In this document: positions 18,784-28,278 of the stretch, one piece after another
Numbering within the stretch: position 1 is the first letter of the stretch
How the letters are laid out: each line of letters opens with the position of its first letter
Assembly (NCBI RefSeq): GCF_023241715.1
Contig: NZ_JALQCW010000036.1
Location: 62,001-126,000 of the forward strand
Direction: 5' to 3'
Source of the DNA: Pseudomonas morbosilactucae
GTDB taxonomy: Bacteria; Pseudomonadota; Gammaproteobacteria; Pseudomonadales; Pseudomonadaceae
DNA: 64,000 bases
Notes under the pieces: generated by a model
Database searches by the model: none
What the model was told of the DNA's origin: nothing
The model's input: only the letters and a program-made list of their open reading frames with translations
Position numbers and translations under genes: made by a program

Positions 18784-20124
18784 TCAACCCGCAGCCGTGT
18801 CCATGCGCACCGCACCGCGACGAGTCTGGCCGAATGCAACGACACAATTTCGCCCTGCGCCCTTGGCGCTGTAGAGCGCCTGGTCAGCAGCTTTCAGCAC
18901 TTCCTCGGCGGTACGGTGCTCAATCAAGCGCTCGGAAACGCCGATGCTGACGGTTACCGAAACGCTGGAAGCACCGGCAGCGCCACGACGCTGGCGGCCC
19001 GTTTGATCGTCCTGGGGACGGTTGTCCTGGTTACGCAGCTGGATGCTGTAGTTGGCGATGGTCTCGCGGATCATCTCCAAGTGCGGCATGCATTCCTCCA
19101 GGGTCTTGCCAGCGAACACCACGGCAAACTCCTCACCGCCGTAACGGTAGGCACGGCCACCGCCCGTGACCTTGGCCAGTTTGCTCGCCACCAGGCGCAA
19201 CACTTGGTCACCCACATCGTGGCCGTGGGTGTCGTTGAATTTCTTGAAGTGGTCGACGTCGCTCATCGCCAACACGTAATTACGCCCCAGACGCTGCATG
19301 CGCTCGTTCAATGCGCGACGCCCCGGCAGGCCGGTCAACTCGTCACGGAAGGCCATCTGGTAAGCCTCGTGGGCGACCGCAGCGGCGATCATCAGCATCA
19401 CCTGGCTGCACATGATGTTCAGGGTGAAAGGCAGGATAAAGGTCTTGGGCAGCATCCAGAACAACCCCAGCAGGCCCACCAACTGCGCCGCGTGCAGCGG
19501 TCGCGGGCTGCGCCAGTACTGGATCGCCAGCAACAGGAAGGCCGCAATGAACACCGGATACGACAACTGGATCAGGCTCATCCAGGCGCCGTGCAACGCC
19601 GGCCAGCGGATCTCTGCAAGCCAGGCCAGCAGCGCCTGTGGGTAACTTTGCTCCAGGCCCAGGGCCACGCTGCCGAATGCCACCAGCACAGCGAAGCGCG
19701 CCACCATGTCCTGGAACAGATGGGTTCGTTCCTGCCAGGCGGCGAACAAACCGAACAACAGCGGCAACAGCAGGCAGCACAGGTGGAACACCACCGCCGC
19801 ATCTTCGCGGACCCGGCCATTGTCGCGGTAGAAGTCAGTCTGGGTATCGAGCAGGAAATACGCGGTGTACACGGTGACCATTAGAAACAGCTCACGCTGA
19901 CGCCGATACACCGCGCAGTAAGCCCCCCCCAGCAACAGCACCAAGGTCGGCAGCACATTGAACAGGGAGGTGAAGAAGACGTTGAGGTCCTTGACGTAGG
20001 CGGCCGCCAGCCCAGCAAGCAAAAGCAGTAACGACGGTAAAAAATGACTGAAACGTACAGCTGAAGAACGCGGCAAGGGTAAAACTCCGACCCGGCTGAT
20101 CAATAGATGGCATTGTGCCTTCAT
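18784..20124 (-). CDS. Membrane-bound GGDEF diguanylate cyclase
   Basis: A 446-residue protein with about six hydrophobic segments in the first 250 residues (for example LPSLLLLLAGLAAAYV and VVFHLCCLLLPLLFGLFAAW) and a C-terminal GGDEF domain. The active-site motif is GGEEF at about residues 329-333, preceded by DVDHFKKFNDTHGHDVGDQVL; substrate-binding residues look intact, so it probably makes cyclic di-GMP. The RxxD inhibitory site that normally ends five residues before GGEEF is replaced by TGGG, so product inhibition at that site is unlikely. It lies between two acyl-CoA dehydrogenase genes on the same strand. What the membrane part senses is unknown. Confidence 0.9.
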   Translation of the reverse strand: MKAQCHLLISRVGVLPLPRSSAVRFSHFLPSLLLLLAGLAAAYVKDLNVFFTSLFNVLPTLVLLLGGAYCAVYRRQRELFLMVTVYTAYFLLDTQTDFYRDNGRVREDAAVVFHLCCLLLPLLFGLFAAWQERTHLFQDMVARFAVLVAFGSVALGLEQSYPQALLAWLAEIRWPALHGAWMSLIQLSYPVFIAAFLLLAIQYWRSPRPLHAAQLVGLLGLFWMLPKTFILPFTLNIMCSQVMLMIAAAVAHEAYQMAFRDELTGLPGRRALNERMQRLGRNYVLAMSDVDHFKKFNDTHGHDVGDQVLRLVASKLAKVTGGGRAYRYGGEEFAVVFAGKTLEECMPHLEMIRETIANYSIQLRNQDNRPQDDQTGRQRRGAAGASSVSVTVSIGVSERLIEHRTAEEVLKAADQALYSAKGAGRNCVVAFGQTRRGAVRMDTAAG

Positions 20125-20241
20125 TTGACTGAGTTAAGCACAAACAATGTGACTGACATCACATAGCCACCTCTTTAACGGCAGCGCTGCGCTTCTTCTT
20201 AGCGTTTTAGTCGGGAATTTTTTATCAAAAGATAACGCCCA

Positions 20242-20273
20242 CAAAAAAGCCGCTCCCCCGAGGGCGAGCGGCT
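20242..20273 (-). terminator. Intrinsic terminator after acyl-CoA dehydrogenase paralogue 3
   Basis: The arms GCCGCTC and GAGCGGC (20249-20273) on the minus strand are followed by TTTTTT (AAAAAA at 20243-20248 on the plus strand). It lies about 25 bases past the gene's stop codon. Confidence 0.87.
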
Positions 20274-20295
20274 TCTTGGCGGGCGTCGGCGAGGC

Positions 20296-22101
20296 TTAGT
20301 AAGCCAGGCCGAAGTCCTCTTCTTTCATGTCCATTAGGTTGTTGGCACCCGAGAGCATGGTCGCAACGTGAGTGCGGGTACGCGGCAGGATGCGCTGGAA
20401 GTAGAAGCGCGCGGTCTGCAGCTTGGCGGTGTAGAACGCCTCTTCGCTGGTGCCGGCGGCGAGCTTTTCAGCCGCCAGCCGTGCCATGTCGGCCCAGAAG
20501 TAAGCCAGGCAGACGTAGCCGGAATACATCAGGTAGTCCACGGAGGCGGCACCCACTTCCTCGCGATCCTTCATCGCTGCCATGCCCACTTTCATGGTCA
20601 GCTCGCCCCATTCCTTGTTCAGTGCCGCCAAGGGTGCGACGAACTCTTTGACGGCTTCGTTGCCTTCGTTGTTCTGGCAGAACTTGTGGACGATCTTGGT
20701 AAAGCCTTTGAGGGCTTCGCCTTGGGTCATCAGCACTTTACGGCCCAGCAGGTCCAGGGCCTGGATGCCGGTGGTGCCTTCGTACAGCATCGAAATGCGG
20801 CTGTCGCGAACGTTCTGCTCCATGCCCCACTCGGCGATAAAGCCGTGGCCACCGTAAATCTGCACGCCGTGGTTGGCGGATTCAAAACCGACTTCGGTCA
20901 TGAATGCCTTGGCGATGGGCGTCATGAACGCCAACAGCGCATCGGCTTTTTTCTTCTCTTCTTCGTCTACGCCGTATTTGACGATGTCCACCTGCTTGGC
21001 GGTGAAGTACACCATCGCCCGGTTGCCCTCGGCGAAGGCTTTCATGGTCAGCAGCATGCGACGTACGTCCGGGTGGACGATGATCGGGTCAGCAGCCTTG
21101 TCCGGCGCTTTCGGGCCAGTCAGGGAGCGCATTTGCAGGCGATCGCGAGCGTATTTCAGGCCACCCTGGAAGCCGATCTCGGCGTGGGCCAGGCCCTGCA
21201 GAGCGGTGCCCAGGCGGGCGGTGTTCATAAAGGTGAACATGCAGTTCAGGCCTTTGTTCGCCGGGCCGATCAGGAAACCCGTGGCCGCGTCGAAGTTCAT
21301 CACGCAGGTGGCGTTGCCGTGGATGCCCATCTTGTGTTCCAGGGAACCGCAGCTCACTGCGTTGCGCTGGCCCACAGTGCCATCGGCGTTCGGCAGGAAC
21401 TTCGGCACGATGAACAGCGAGATACCCTTGGTGCCAGCCGGTGCATCCGGCAGGCGCGCCAGAACGATGTGGACGATGTTATCGGCCATGTCGTGCTCAC
21501 CGGCGGAGATGAAGATTTTGGTGCCGGTAACTTTGTAGGAACCGTCGGCCTGTGGTTCGGCCTTGGTGCGCAGCATGCCCAGGTCGGTGCCGCAATGCGG
21601 CTCGGTCAGGCACATGGTGCCGGTCCATTCGCCGGACACCAGCTTGGTCAAGTAGGCGTCTTGCTGCTCAGGCGTACCGTGCTCGGAAATGGTGTTCATC
21701 GCGCCATGGGACAGGCCTGGGTACATGCCCCACGACCAGTTGGACTCACCGACCATTTCGCTGATCGCCAAGCCCAGGGATTCAGGCAAGCCCTGACCGC
21801 CGTGCTCAACGTCGTGAGCCAGGCTTGGCCAGCCGCCTTCAACGAATTGTTTATAGGCTTCTTTAAAGCCCGTCGGGGTTTTAACGCCGGATTCACTCCA
21901 GGTACAACCTTCCAGGTCACCTACGCGGTTCAGCGGAGCCAGCACCTGCTCACAAAACTTCGCGCCTTCCTCAAGAATGGCGTCAACCATGTCTGGGGTC
22001 GCGTCCTGGCATGCCGGGAGGCTCTGATAGTGCGCTTCATAGCCGAGCAGTTCGTCACGAACGAAGCGAATATCACGCAAGGGGGCCTTGTAGTCAGGCA
22101 T
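20296..22101 (-). CDS. Acyl-CoA dehydrogenase (FadE-type, long form), paralogue 3 (PA0506-like)
   Basis: A 601-residue acyl-CoA dehydrogenase starting [19 protein letters not shown]. It carries [33 protein letters not shown] and the catalytic-base region [17 protein letters not shown], with Thr in place of the Asn found in the other two paralogues. Position next to the bio cluster and a small PA0505-like gene indicates the P. aeruginosa PA0506 equivalent. Two PsrA-type dyads upstream suggest control by the fatty-acid-responsive repressor PsrA. It acts in the cytoplasm on fatty acyl-CoA. Confidence 0.94.
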   Translation of the reverse strand: MPDYKAPLRDIRFVRDELLGYEAHYQSLPACQDATPDMVDAILEEGAKFCEQVLAPLNRVGDLEGCTWSESGVKTPTGFKEAYKQFVEGGWPSLAHDVEHGGQGLPESLGLAISEMVGESNWSWGMYPGLSHGAMNTISEHGTPEQQDAYLTKLVSGEWTGTMCLTEPHCGTDLGMLRTKAEPQADGSYKVTGTKIFISAGEHDMADNIVHIVLARLPDAPAGTKGISLFIVPKFLPNADGTVGQRNAVSCGSLEHKMGIHGNATCVMNFDAATGFLIGPANKGLNCMFTFMNTARLGTALQGLAHAEIGFQGGLKYARDRLQMRSLTGPKAPDKAADPIIVHPDVRRMLLTMKAFAEGNRAMVYFTAKQVDIVKYGVDEEEKKKADALLAFMTPIAKAFMTEVGFESANHGVQIYGGHGFIAEWGMEQNVRDSRISMLYEGTTGIQALDLLGRKVLMTQGEALKGFTKIVHKFCQNNEGNEAVKEFVAPLAALNKEWGELTMKVGMAAMKDREEVGAASVDYLMYSGYVCLAYFWADMARLAAEKLAAGTSEEAFYTAKLQTARFYFQRILPRTRTHVATMLSGANNLMDMKEEDFGLAY

Positions 22102-22406
22102 AGCGATAAACCTCTGCTGATGTAACCGGGAATGAACAACCGCGTTGAATTTTTATAGCGGTCAAACAGGTGTTTGAAACATACGTTTACGTCCAAACCT
22201 TGTCAAGCGTCGCGCACGCGCCTTTTGTCTGCACAGTTCTAGATGCCGCGCAGGCAAGCGCACACGGCATACGCCATGCAGTCTAGTGGGTAGAGAGAAG
22301 GTCGGAGCGGGATTGCCGGCGTTCAGCGGCGCCCAAAAACATGCAGCAACAATACAGCGCAGCGACCCGCCGCCATTCAAGGCACCGGGTCACCGATGAG
22401 AGGGGG
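22102..22406. other. Intergenic region between acyl-CoA dehydrogenase and the rod-like small gene
   Basis: This 305-base stretch holds the promoter region of the dehydrogenase (minus strand), including the paired dyads at 22163-22190. The remainder has no open frame with coding character and no hairpin terminator that I can recognise. Confidence 0.6.
22163..22190. promoter_or_regulatory. Tandem PsrA-type operators upstream of acyl-CoA dehydrogenase paralogue 3
   Basis: CAAACAGGTGTTTG (22163-22176) fits the PsrA consensus (G/C)AAAC-N2-4-GTTT(G/C) exactly with N4. It abuts a second, one-mismatch copy GAAACATACGTTTA (22176-22189). They lie about 62-90 bases before the start codon, where repressor binding would block transcription. 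PsrA identity is inferred from recalled consensus. Confidence 0.6.
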
Positions 22407-22703
22407 TCAAGCGTAGGTATCGATCAAGGTGCCGAGCATTTCATCGGAGGCCTTGGCCACCTTCACACCGAGTTCTGTCTGGACCTTGCCCATGGACATT
22501 TCCACCATGCTGGTGGCCACGTCGGATTCGCGGCTGCGGTCTACGGCGCGCAGGCGATCGGCTTGGATCTCGGAAGACTGGCTGGTGACAGAACGCTCAA
22601 CGGTGGTGTTGGCGATTTGGCTAGCCGCCTGATCGACACGGTTCTGCCCGGCCTGGATGCTGCTCAGGCCTGCGTAGTAAGCGGTGTTCCCTGAAATTTC
22701 CAT
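22407..22703 (-). CDS. Small flagellar-rod-like (putative motility) protein
   Basis: A 98-residue protein, PA0505-like by position. The N-terminus (YYAGLSSIQAGQNRVDQAAS followed by QIANTT) resembles the N-terminal helix of flagellar rod and hook proteins, and the C-terminus (KVAKASDEMLGTLIDTYA) resembles their closing helix, as in FlgC, FlgE and FlgG. The middle 40 residues are polar and there is no globular domain between the helices. It resembles the Bacillus YjfB 'putative motility protein' group. No flagellar gene lies nearby. The ATG at 22703 is the only good start. Real expression is likely but function is unassigned. Confidence 0.75.
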   Translation of the reverse strand: MEISGNTAYYAGLSSIQAGQNRVDQAASQIANTTVERSVTSQSSEIQADRLRAVDRSRESDVATSMVEMSMGKVQTELGVKVAKASDEMLGTLIDTYA

Positions 22704-22809
22704 GGGAGTACTCGACTTTGAAAATAATTAACTCGCGCATTGAAGCAGATGCGTCAACAAAACACCCGTCAAAAACACTAATGGCACAGTGCCTCGTCAT
22801 AGGCAAAAT

Positions 22810-23490
22810 CTAGTCCAGCAGGTCCAACTGCAGATACTCGGCGACTGCCTGCGCGCTCGGCGCCTTGAGCTTGGGCACCCGGCCCAGGCAAGGCGCCGGC
22901 AGACGCTCCGCCAGGGTGGCCAGGTTCTCTTCAAGGCGCGAGGTTTTCGGCTCGATGATATTGGCCACCCAACCCGCCAGCTGCAAACCGTCCTGGGCGA
23001 TGGCTTGCGCCGTCAGCAGCGCATGGTTGATGCACCCCAACCGCACGCCCACCACCAGGATCACCGGCAGGTCCAGGGCCATGGCCAGGTCCGAAAGGTT
23101 GTCCTGATCCGCCAGGGGCACCCGCCAGCCGCCAGCGCCCTCGATCAGGGTAAAGTCCGCGCCCTTGGCGAGAATATGCCGCATAGGCTTGAGCAGCGAT
23201 TGCACGGTCAAGGCCACGCCGGCTTCCCGGGCCGCCAAGTGCGGAGCGATGGCTGGCTCGAACGCCACCGGGTTGACCTCTTCGTAACGCAGCGGCAACG
23301 ACGATTCAGCCAGCAGCGCCAGGGCATCGGCGTTGCGCAGGCCTTTGGGCGTCAACTCACAACCGGAAGCCACGGGCTTGCCCGCTGCGGTGCTCAAACC
23401 CGCCAGGCGCGCTGCATGCAGCAGGCCAGCGGCAATAGTGGTCTTGCCCACATCGGTGTCGGTGCCAGTGATGAAATACGCGGGGCTCAT
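22810..23490 (-). CDS. bioD: Dethiobiotin synthetase BioD
   Basis: A 226-residue ATP-dependent carboxylase that closes the ureido ring of dethiobiotin from 7,8-diaminopelargonate. The P-loop is [10 protein letters not shown] at residues 8-17, and [13 protein letters not shown] supplies the second nucleotide-binding region. It overlaps bioC by four bases and is the last gene of the bioB-F-H-C-D series, all on the minus strand. Confidence 0.97.
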   Translation of the reverse strand: MSPAYFITGTDTDVGKTTIAAGLLHAARLAGLSTAAGKPVASGCELTPKGLRNADALALLAESSLPLRYEEVNPVAFEPAIAPHLAAREAGVALTVQSLLKPMRHILAKGADFTLIEGAGGWRVPLADQDNLSDLAMALDLPVILVVGVRLGCINHALLTAQAIAQDGLQLAGWVANIIEPKTSRLEENLATLAERLPAPCLGRVPKLKAPSAQAVAEYLQLDLLD

Positions 23491-24299
23491 AGAGGCTTCT
23501 CCAAAACGGCATAGACCACCTGATACGTCGCCGGCAACCCCTGATCCTGACGGAACCCTTCGTAGGCGCCGATCAGGCCGCTGATCCGCGCCCGCCCGGT
23601 CAACCCACCAGGGCGCCCCGGGTTCAGGTTATGCGCGCCCAGCGCCTTGAGTTCATGGGTCAGGCTGCGCACATCGGGGTAGTGCAGCACGTGCGGGCAG
23701 TTTTCCAGGCTCCGCAGGCCCAGGCCGCTGCCCCCACAGAGTTGCTGATAACGCTCGAACTCACGAAACCGATTGACGTGCACCTGGCCATCGACCTGGC
23801 CCCAGCTCTCACGCAACTCGTACAAGGTACCCACGCACAGGCTGGCAAAAGCCAGCACGCCACCCGGCCTCAAGACCCGCTGCGCCTCCCTGAGTACCGA
23901 GGCAAAATCCGCGCACCATTGCACCGCCAGGCTGGAGAAAATCAAGTCGCAGCAGTTGTCCTGCAAGGGCAGGCGCTCGGCATCACCGGCCAGAAAGTAC
24001 TCGGCGCCGCCCTGGGGCCGGGCGTGGTTAAGCATGCCCTCGGCAATGTCCAGGGCCACCCCCTGGCTGCCCGGAAAATGCTCGCCCAGCACACGGCTGA
24101 AATACCCGGTGCCGCAGCCCATGTCCAGCCAGCGCTGTGGCACAAAGCCCTGGGGCAAACGATCGAGCAGCGCGTGCCCGACGGCTCGCTGCAACTCGGC
24201 AACACTGTCGTAGCTGGCCGCCGCACGGGAAAACGATGCCGCCACCTGGCGCTTGTCAGGCAAGCCGCCAGTCAGGGTAGGAAAAGACAAATCAGTCAT
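23487..24299 (-). CDS. bioC: Malonyl-ACP O-methyltransferase BioC
   Basis: A 270-residue SAM-dependent methyltransferase. It methylates malonyl-ACP so that fatty-acid synthase can build the pimeloyl chain. Motif I is [38 protein letters not shown] is a BioC hallmark. I start at ATG 24299 ([18 protein letters not shown]), which overlaps the end of bioH by 8 bases; in-frame ATG codons further upstream (24311 and beyond) lie deeper inside bioH. Confidence 0.96.
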   Translation of the reverse strand: MTDLSFPTLTGGLPDKRQVAASFSRAAASYDSVAELQRAVGHALLDRLPQGFVPQRWLDMGCGTGYFSRVLGEHFPGSQGVALDIAEGMLNHARPQGGAEYFLAGDAERLPLQDNCCDLIFSSLAVQWCADFASVLREAQRVLRPGGVLAFASLCVGTLYELRESWGQVDGQVHVNRFREFERYQQLCGGSGLGLRSLENCPHVLHYPDVRSLTHELKALGAHNLNPGRPGGLTGRARISGLIGAYEGFRQDQGLPATYQVVYAVLEKPL

Positions 24300-25023
24300 C
24301 ACCGGACTCATGCAAAAAGGCCTGAATCGCCCCCGCCACAGCGTGGGGGTCTTCCAGAAGAAATCCGTGGCTGGCCTGTTCAATCAGACCAATCTCGACA
24401 TCCGGCAACAGGGCCAGCAACTCGGTGGCCGCTTCGGCCGGCACCAGGCCATCCAGCCCGGCGAACAGGTGCAACTGCGGCCCGCGGTAGTCTTGCAGGG
24501 CCCGTCGGGTGTCCAGCTGCGCCAACAGTTCCAAGCCCGCCATCAGCACCGCCGGCGGCGTGTTCGGCGCCCCACCCAGCAACAGTCGTGACAGGCCGCG
24601 CGGGTCTTCGGCGCCTTGGGCGCACAACAGGCTGAAACGCTTGAGGGTCAGCCGCGGATCGCTGCTGCAACCCGCCAGAAACCCATCGAAGGTGGCTTCC
24701 GGCATGCCACTCGACCACTCGCTGTGGGCGACAAAACTGGGGTTGCTGGCCAAGGTCAGCAAACCGCAGCAGCGCTCCCCCCGACGCGCCGCCAGCTCCG
24801 AGGCGAGCATGCCCCCCAGGGACCAGCCGCCCAGCCAGGCGTCATCGGCCAGGGTGGCATCCAACTCATCCAGCCAATCGCCCAGGTCGCTGGACTCCAA
24901 CTCCGGCAGCGGTTCGATCTCCACCCGCAGGTGTTCATCCAACCCCTGCAAGGCTGCCGCCAGAGGCTCCAGGGGCGAAACGCCCAGGCCCCAGCCGGGT
25001 AGCAGAATCAGTCGATCACGCAT
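24292..25023 (-). CDS. bioH: Pimeloyl-ACP methyl ester carboxylesterase BioH
   Basis: A 243-residue alpha/beta hydrolase that removes the methyl group installed by BioC once the chain reaches pimeloyl length. The oxyanion-hole region is LLPGWGLG, the nucleophile Ser68 is in LGGWSLGG, and the acid and histidine are in FAGLDGLVP and [12 protein letters not shown]. Overlaps with bioF upstream (8 bases) and bioC downstream imply one operon. Confidence 0.96.
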   Translation of the reverse strand: MRDRLILLPGWGLGVSPLEPLAAALQGLDEHLRVEIEPLPELESSDLGDWLDELDATLADDAWLGGWSLGGMLASELAARRGERCCGLLTLASNPSFVAHSEWSSGMPEATFDGFLAGCSSDPRLTLKRFSLLCAQGAEDPRGLSRLLLGGAPNTPPAVLMAGLELLAQLDTRRALQDYRGPQLHLFAGLDGLVPAEAATELLALLPDVEIGLIEQASHGFLLEDPHAVAGAIQAFLHESGDD

Positions 25024-26194
25024 GGCTTGGCTCCGCTCCCAGTTCGCTGAAACACTCCGCCAGTGCGTCTAACAATAGCTGGACCTGCGCCTCGCTGTGG
25101 GCCGCCGAAAGGGTTACACGCAAGCGCGCGCTGCCGGCCGGCACCGTGGGTGGACGGATGGCCGTGACCATCACCCCGCGTTCACGCAGCCGCTGCGACA
25201 GCGCCATGGCCCGGGCACTGTCGCCCACCATGATGGGCTGGATCGGCGTGAAACTGTCCATCAGTTCCAGGCCAATCTGCTCGGCACCCTGGCGGAACTG
25301 GCGAATCAGCGTGTTCAGGTGCTCGCGCCGCCAATGCTCGCTGCGCAGCAACTCCAGGCTTTTCAGGGTCGCGCAGGCCAGGGCCGGCGGCTGGCTGGTG
25401 GTGTAGATGTAAGGCCGGGCGAACTGCACCAGGCTCTCGATCAGCTCTTCGCTACCGGCGACAAAGGCCCCGGCGGTCCCAAAAGCCTTACCCAGAGTGC
25501 CCACCAGCACCGGCACGTCCTCCTGGCTCAAACCGAAGTGTTCGACAATGCCGCCGCCATGGGCGCCCAAGGGCCCGAAACCGTGAGCATCGTCCACCAT
25601 CAACCAAGCGCCCTTGGCCCGGGTTTCACGGGCCAGCGCCGACAAGTCGGCGAGGTCGCCGTCCATGCTGAACACGCCGTCGGTGACCACCAGGGTATTA
25701 CCGGTGGCTTTCTCCAGGCGCTTGGCCAGGCTCTGGGCATCGTTGTGCAGGTAACGGTTGAAACGCGCCCCGGACAACAAGCCGGCATCCAGCAAGGACG
25801 CGTGGTTGAGGCGATCCTCCAGCACCGTGTCGCCCTGCCCGACCAAGGCCGTGACCGCACCGAGGTTGGCCATGTAGCCGGTGGTAAAAAGCAAGGCGCG
25901 GGGGCGCCCGGTGAGGTCCGCCAGGGCTTCTTCCAACGCGTGATGGGGAGTGCTGTGGCCGATGACCAGATGGGACGCCCCGCCGCCCACGCCCCAACGG
26001 CTGGCACCGGCGCGCCAGGCTTCAATCACCTGGGGGTGATTGGCCAGGCCCAGGTAATCGTTATTACAGAACGCCAGCAACGGCTGGCCATCCACCACCA
26101 CTTCCGGCCCTTGGGGGCTTTGCAGCAGGGGGCGTTGACGATAAAGGTTGTCGGCACGACGGGCAGCCAGACGCGCGGCGAGATCAAAAGACAT
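25016..26194 (-). CDS. bioF: 8-amino-7-oxononanoate synthase BioF
   Basis: A 392-residue PLP enzyme that condenses pimeloyl-ACP with L-alanine. Family segments include [38 protein letters not shown] and the cofactor lysine Lys236 in [11 protein letters not shown]. It is separated from bioB by 135 bases occupied by a REP pair, and overlaps bioH. Confidence 0.97.
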   Translation of the reverse strand: MSFDLAARLAARRADNLYRQRPLLQSPQGPEVVVDGQPLLAFCNNDYLGLANHPQVIEAWRAGASRWGVGGGASHLVIGHSTPHHALEEALADLTGRPRALLFTTGYMANLGAVTALVGQGDTVLEDRLNHASLLDAGLLSGARFNRYLHNDAQSLAKRLEKATGNTLVVTDGVFSMDGDLADLSALARETRAKGAWLMVDDAHGFGPLGAHGGGIVEHFGLSQEDVPVLVGTLGKAFGTAGAFVAGSEELIESLVQFARPYIYTTSQPPALACATLKSLELLRSEHWRREHLNTLIRQFRQGAEQIGLELMDSFTPIQPIMVGDSARAMALSQRLRERGVMVTAIRPPTVPAGSARLRVTLSAAHSEAQVQLLLDALAECFSELGAEPSHA

Positions 26195-26228
26195 GCTGGC
26201 CTCGATAGTGGCTCACAAACACATTACC

Positions 26229-26319
26229 TGTAGGCGCTGGCTTGCCAGCGCAGCAAGCGACGCGAACTCAGCCGGCTGGGCGGAGTTCGCGGGATTCGCC
26301 GGCAAGCCGGCTCCTACAA
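26229..26319. repeat. REP doublet between bioF and bioB
   Basis: TGTAGGCGCTGGCTTGCCAG (26229 on) and its inverted partner GCCGGCAAGCCGGCTCCTAC (26298 on) flank about 45 unique bases, the REPIN arrangement. It could form a long stem-loop in the bioB-bioF transcript. Confidence 0.85.
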
Positions 26320-26329
26320 TAGAAGGCGA

Positions 26330-27385
26330 TCAGACGGCGGCGTTGTAGAACTGCTCGCTGCTCTTCTGCTCGACCAGGGCTTGCTCGATGGCCGCCTGAT
26401 GTACTTCGTCAGCGTGCTCTTCACGGGCTTCCGGCTGGATGCCCAGACGTGCGAACAGTTGCATGTCCTTGTCAGCCTGGGGGTTGGCAGTGGTCAGCAG
26501 TTTGTCGCCGTAGAAAATCGAGTTGGCGCCGGCGAAGAAGGCCAGGGCCTGCATCTGCTCGTTCATGGCTTCACGGCCGGCCGACAGGCGTACATGGGAT
26601 TGCGGCATCAGGATGCGCGCCACGGCCAGCATGCGGATAAAGTCGAACGGGTCGACATCGTCAGCGTTTTCCAGGGGCGTACCGGCGACTTTCACCAGCA
26701 TGTTGATCGGCACCGACTCAGGGTGCTCCGGCAGGTTGGCCAGTTGGATCAGCAGGTTGGCGCGGTCGTCCAGGGACTCGCCCATGCCGAGAATGCCGCC
26801 GGAGCAGATTTTCATTCCGGCATCGCGCACATACGCCAGGGTCTGCAGGCGCTCGCTGTAAGTGCGGGTGGTGATGATGCTGCCGTAGAACTCCGGCGAG
26901 GTGTCGAGGTTGTGGTTGTAGTAGTCGAGGCCGGCCTGGGCCAGGGCTTCGGTCTGATCCTGGTCCAGGCGGCCCAGGGTCATGCAGGTTTCCAGGCCCA
27001 TGGCCTTCACGCCTTTGACCATCTGCAGCACGTAGGGCATGTCTTTGGCCGACGGGTGCTTCCAGGCGGCGCCCATGCAGAAGCGGGTCGAACCAATGGC
27101 CTTGGCACGAGCGGCTTCTTCCAGGACCTTCTGCACTTCCATGAGCTTTTCTTTTTCCAGCCCGGTGTTGTAGTGGCCGGACTGCGGACAATATTTGCAA
27201 TCTTCCGGGCAGGCGCCGGTCTTGATCGACAACAGGGTGGAAACCTGGACGCGATTGGCGTCGAAATGCGCGCGGTGCACCGTCTGCGCCTGGAACAACA
27301 AATCGTTGAATGGCTGAACGAACAAGGCTTTGACTTCAGCCAAAGACCAGTCATGACGCAGGTTGGCGGTGGTGCTGGCGCTCAT
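26330..27385 (-). CDS. bioB: Biotin synthase BioB (radical SAM)
   Basis: A 351-residue radical SAM enzyme that inserts sulfur into dethiobiotin. The 4Fe-4S motif is Cys59-Cys63-Cys66 in [12 protein letters not shown], and residues of the second cluster lie in FCMGAAW, TCMTLG and SAGREAM. It is the first gene of the biotin cluster. Its promoter overlaps a BirA-type inverted repeat at 27483-27513, which would give biotin-dependent repression. Confidence 0.98.
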   Translation of the reverse strand: MSASTTANLRHDWSLAEVKALFVQPFNDLLFQAQTVHRAHFDANRVQVSTLLSIKTGACPEDCKYCPQSGHYNTGLEKEKLMEVQKVLEEAARAKAIGSTRFCMGAAWKHPSAKDMPYVLQMVKGVKAMGLETCMTLGRLDQDQTEALAQAGLDYYNHNLDTSPEFYGSIITTRTYSERLQTLAYVRDAGMKICSGGILGMGESLDDRANLLIQLANLPEHPESVPINMLVKVAGTPLENADDVDPFDFIRMLAVARILMPQSHVRLSAGREAMNEQMQALAFFAGANSIFYGDKLLTTANPQADKDMQLFARLGIQPEAREEHADEVHQAAIEQALVEQKSSEQFYNAAV

Positions 27386-27460
27386 GGGCGATTCCTTGAT
27401 TATGCTTGGCTAACGACTGCGGGCAGGCAATACCCACAACCGCGACACGGATGTTCGGCA

Positions 27461-27513
27461 TATTTAAGGAAGCGCCATGCACTGTCAACCAGAATACAAA
27501 GGACCGGTTTACA
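27461..27513 (-). promoter_or_regulatory. bioB promoter with overlapping BirA-type operator
   Basis: On the minus strand TTGACA (27483-27488) and TAAATA (27461-27466) form a sigma-70 promoter with a 16-base spacer. The -35 hexamer lies inside the left arm of an inverted repeat TGTCAACC (27483-27490) / GGTTTACA (27506-27513) with a 15-base spacer, close to the TTGTAAACC...GGTTTACAA biotin operator. The repeat also lies in the first codons of comF. Confidence 0.65.
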
Positions 27514-28217
27514 TCTGGTTAAATAACAACCAACCCTGCTTACTCTGTGATCTCCCCAGCCAGACCGCCGCGCCCATTTGCCAAGCCTGCAAGAGCGAGC
27601 TGCCCTGGTTGGGCGATCAGTGCCGGATCTGCGCCCTGCCCCTGCCCGACAGCGGGCTGATCTGCGGCCAGTGCCTGAAACAGCCCCCCGATTTCAAGCA
27701 GGTGGTGGTGCCTTGGGCCTACGGGTTCCCCATCGACAGCCTTATCCTGCGCTTCAAGCACAACGGGAAATGGCCTTTTGGCAACCTGATGGCCGGTCTT
27801 CTCGGCCACTCGCTGCACTTTCGCTTCAACGAGGGTTTGCCCCGACCCGACGCGCTGGTCCCCGTGCCCCTGGCCACCAAGCGCCTGCGACAGCGCGGCT
27901 ACAACCAGGCGGCGATGCTTGCCCACTGGCTCAGCCAACAGCTGGGCATCGCCAGCGAGGAACACCTGCTGCTGCGCACCCAAGACACCCAGGCGCAACA
28001 GACACTGGATGCCCGTGCCCGGCAACGCAACCTGCGCCAGGCCTTTGCCCTGGCACCCGGCGCGCAAGTGCAGGGCCGTCACCTGGCCTTGGTGGACGAC
28101 GTGCTGACCACCGGCGCCACCGCTCAAACCCTCGCCCGCCTGCTGCTCCGGGCCGGCGCCCGGCGAGTGGATGTGTATTGCCTGGCACGCACCCCGAAAC
28201 CCGGGGAGGCTGACTGA
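27477..28217 (+). CDS. ComF family phosphoribosyltransferase-like protein
   Basis: A 246-residue ComF protein, needed for DNA uptake in naturally competent species. The N-terminal zinc-finger region has four CxxC pairs (CLLC, CQAC, CRIC, CGQC). The C-terminal type I PRTase domain has VPVPLATKRLRQRGYNQA and the PRPP loop LVDDVLTTGAT. It is divergent from bioB. AAGGAAGCGCC precedes the ATG at 27477. The first codons coincide with the biotin-operator-like repeat, so its expression may also respond to that site. Confidence 0.9.
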   Translation: MHCQPEYKGPVYIWLNNNQPCLLCDLPSQTAAPICQACKSELPWLGDQCRICALPLPDSGLICGQCLKQPPDFKQVVVPWAYGFPIDSLILRFKHNGKWPFGNLMAGLLGHSLHFRFNEGLPRPDALVPVPLATKRLRQRGYNQAAMLAHWLSQQLGIASEEHLLLRTQDTQAQQTLDARARQRNLRQAFALAPGAQVQGRHLALVDDVLTTGATAQTLARLLLRAGARRVDVYCLARTPKPGEAD

Positions 28218-28278
28218 CTTGACAGCCACCCCCCAAGCCGCAAACTCGCCCCACTCCCAGCCTGCAAAGCACCTCGTC

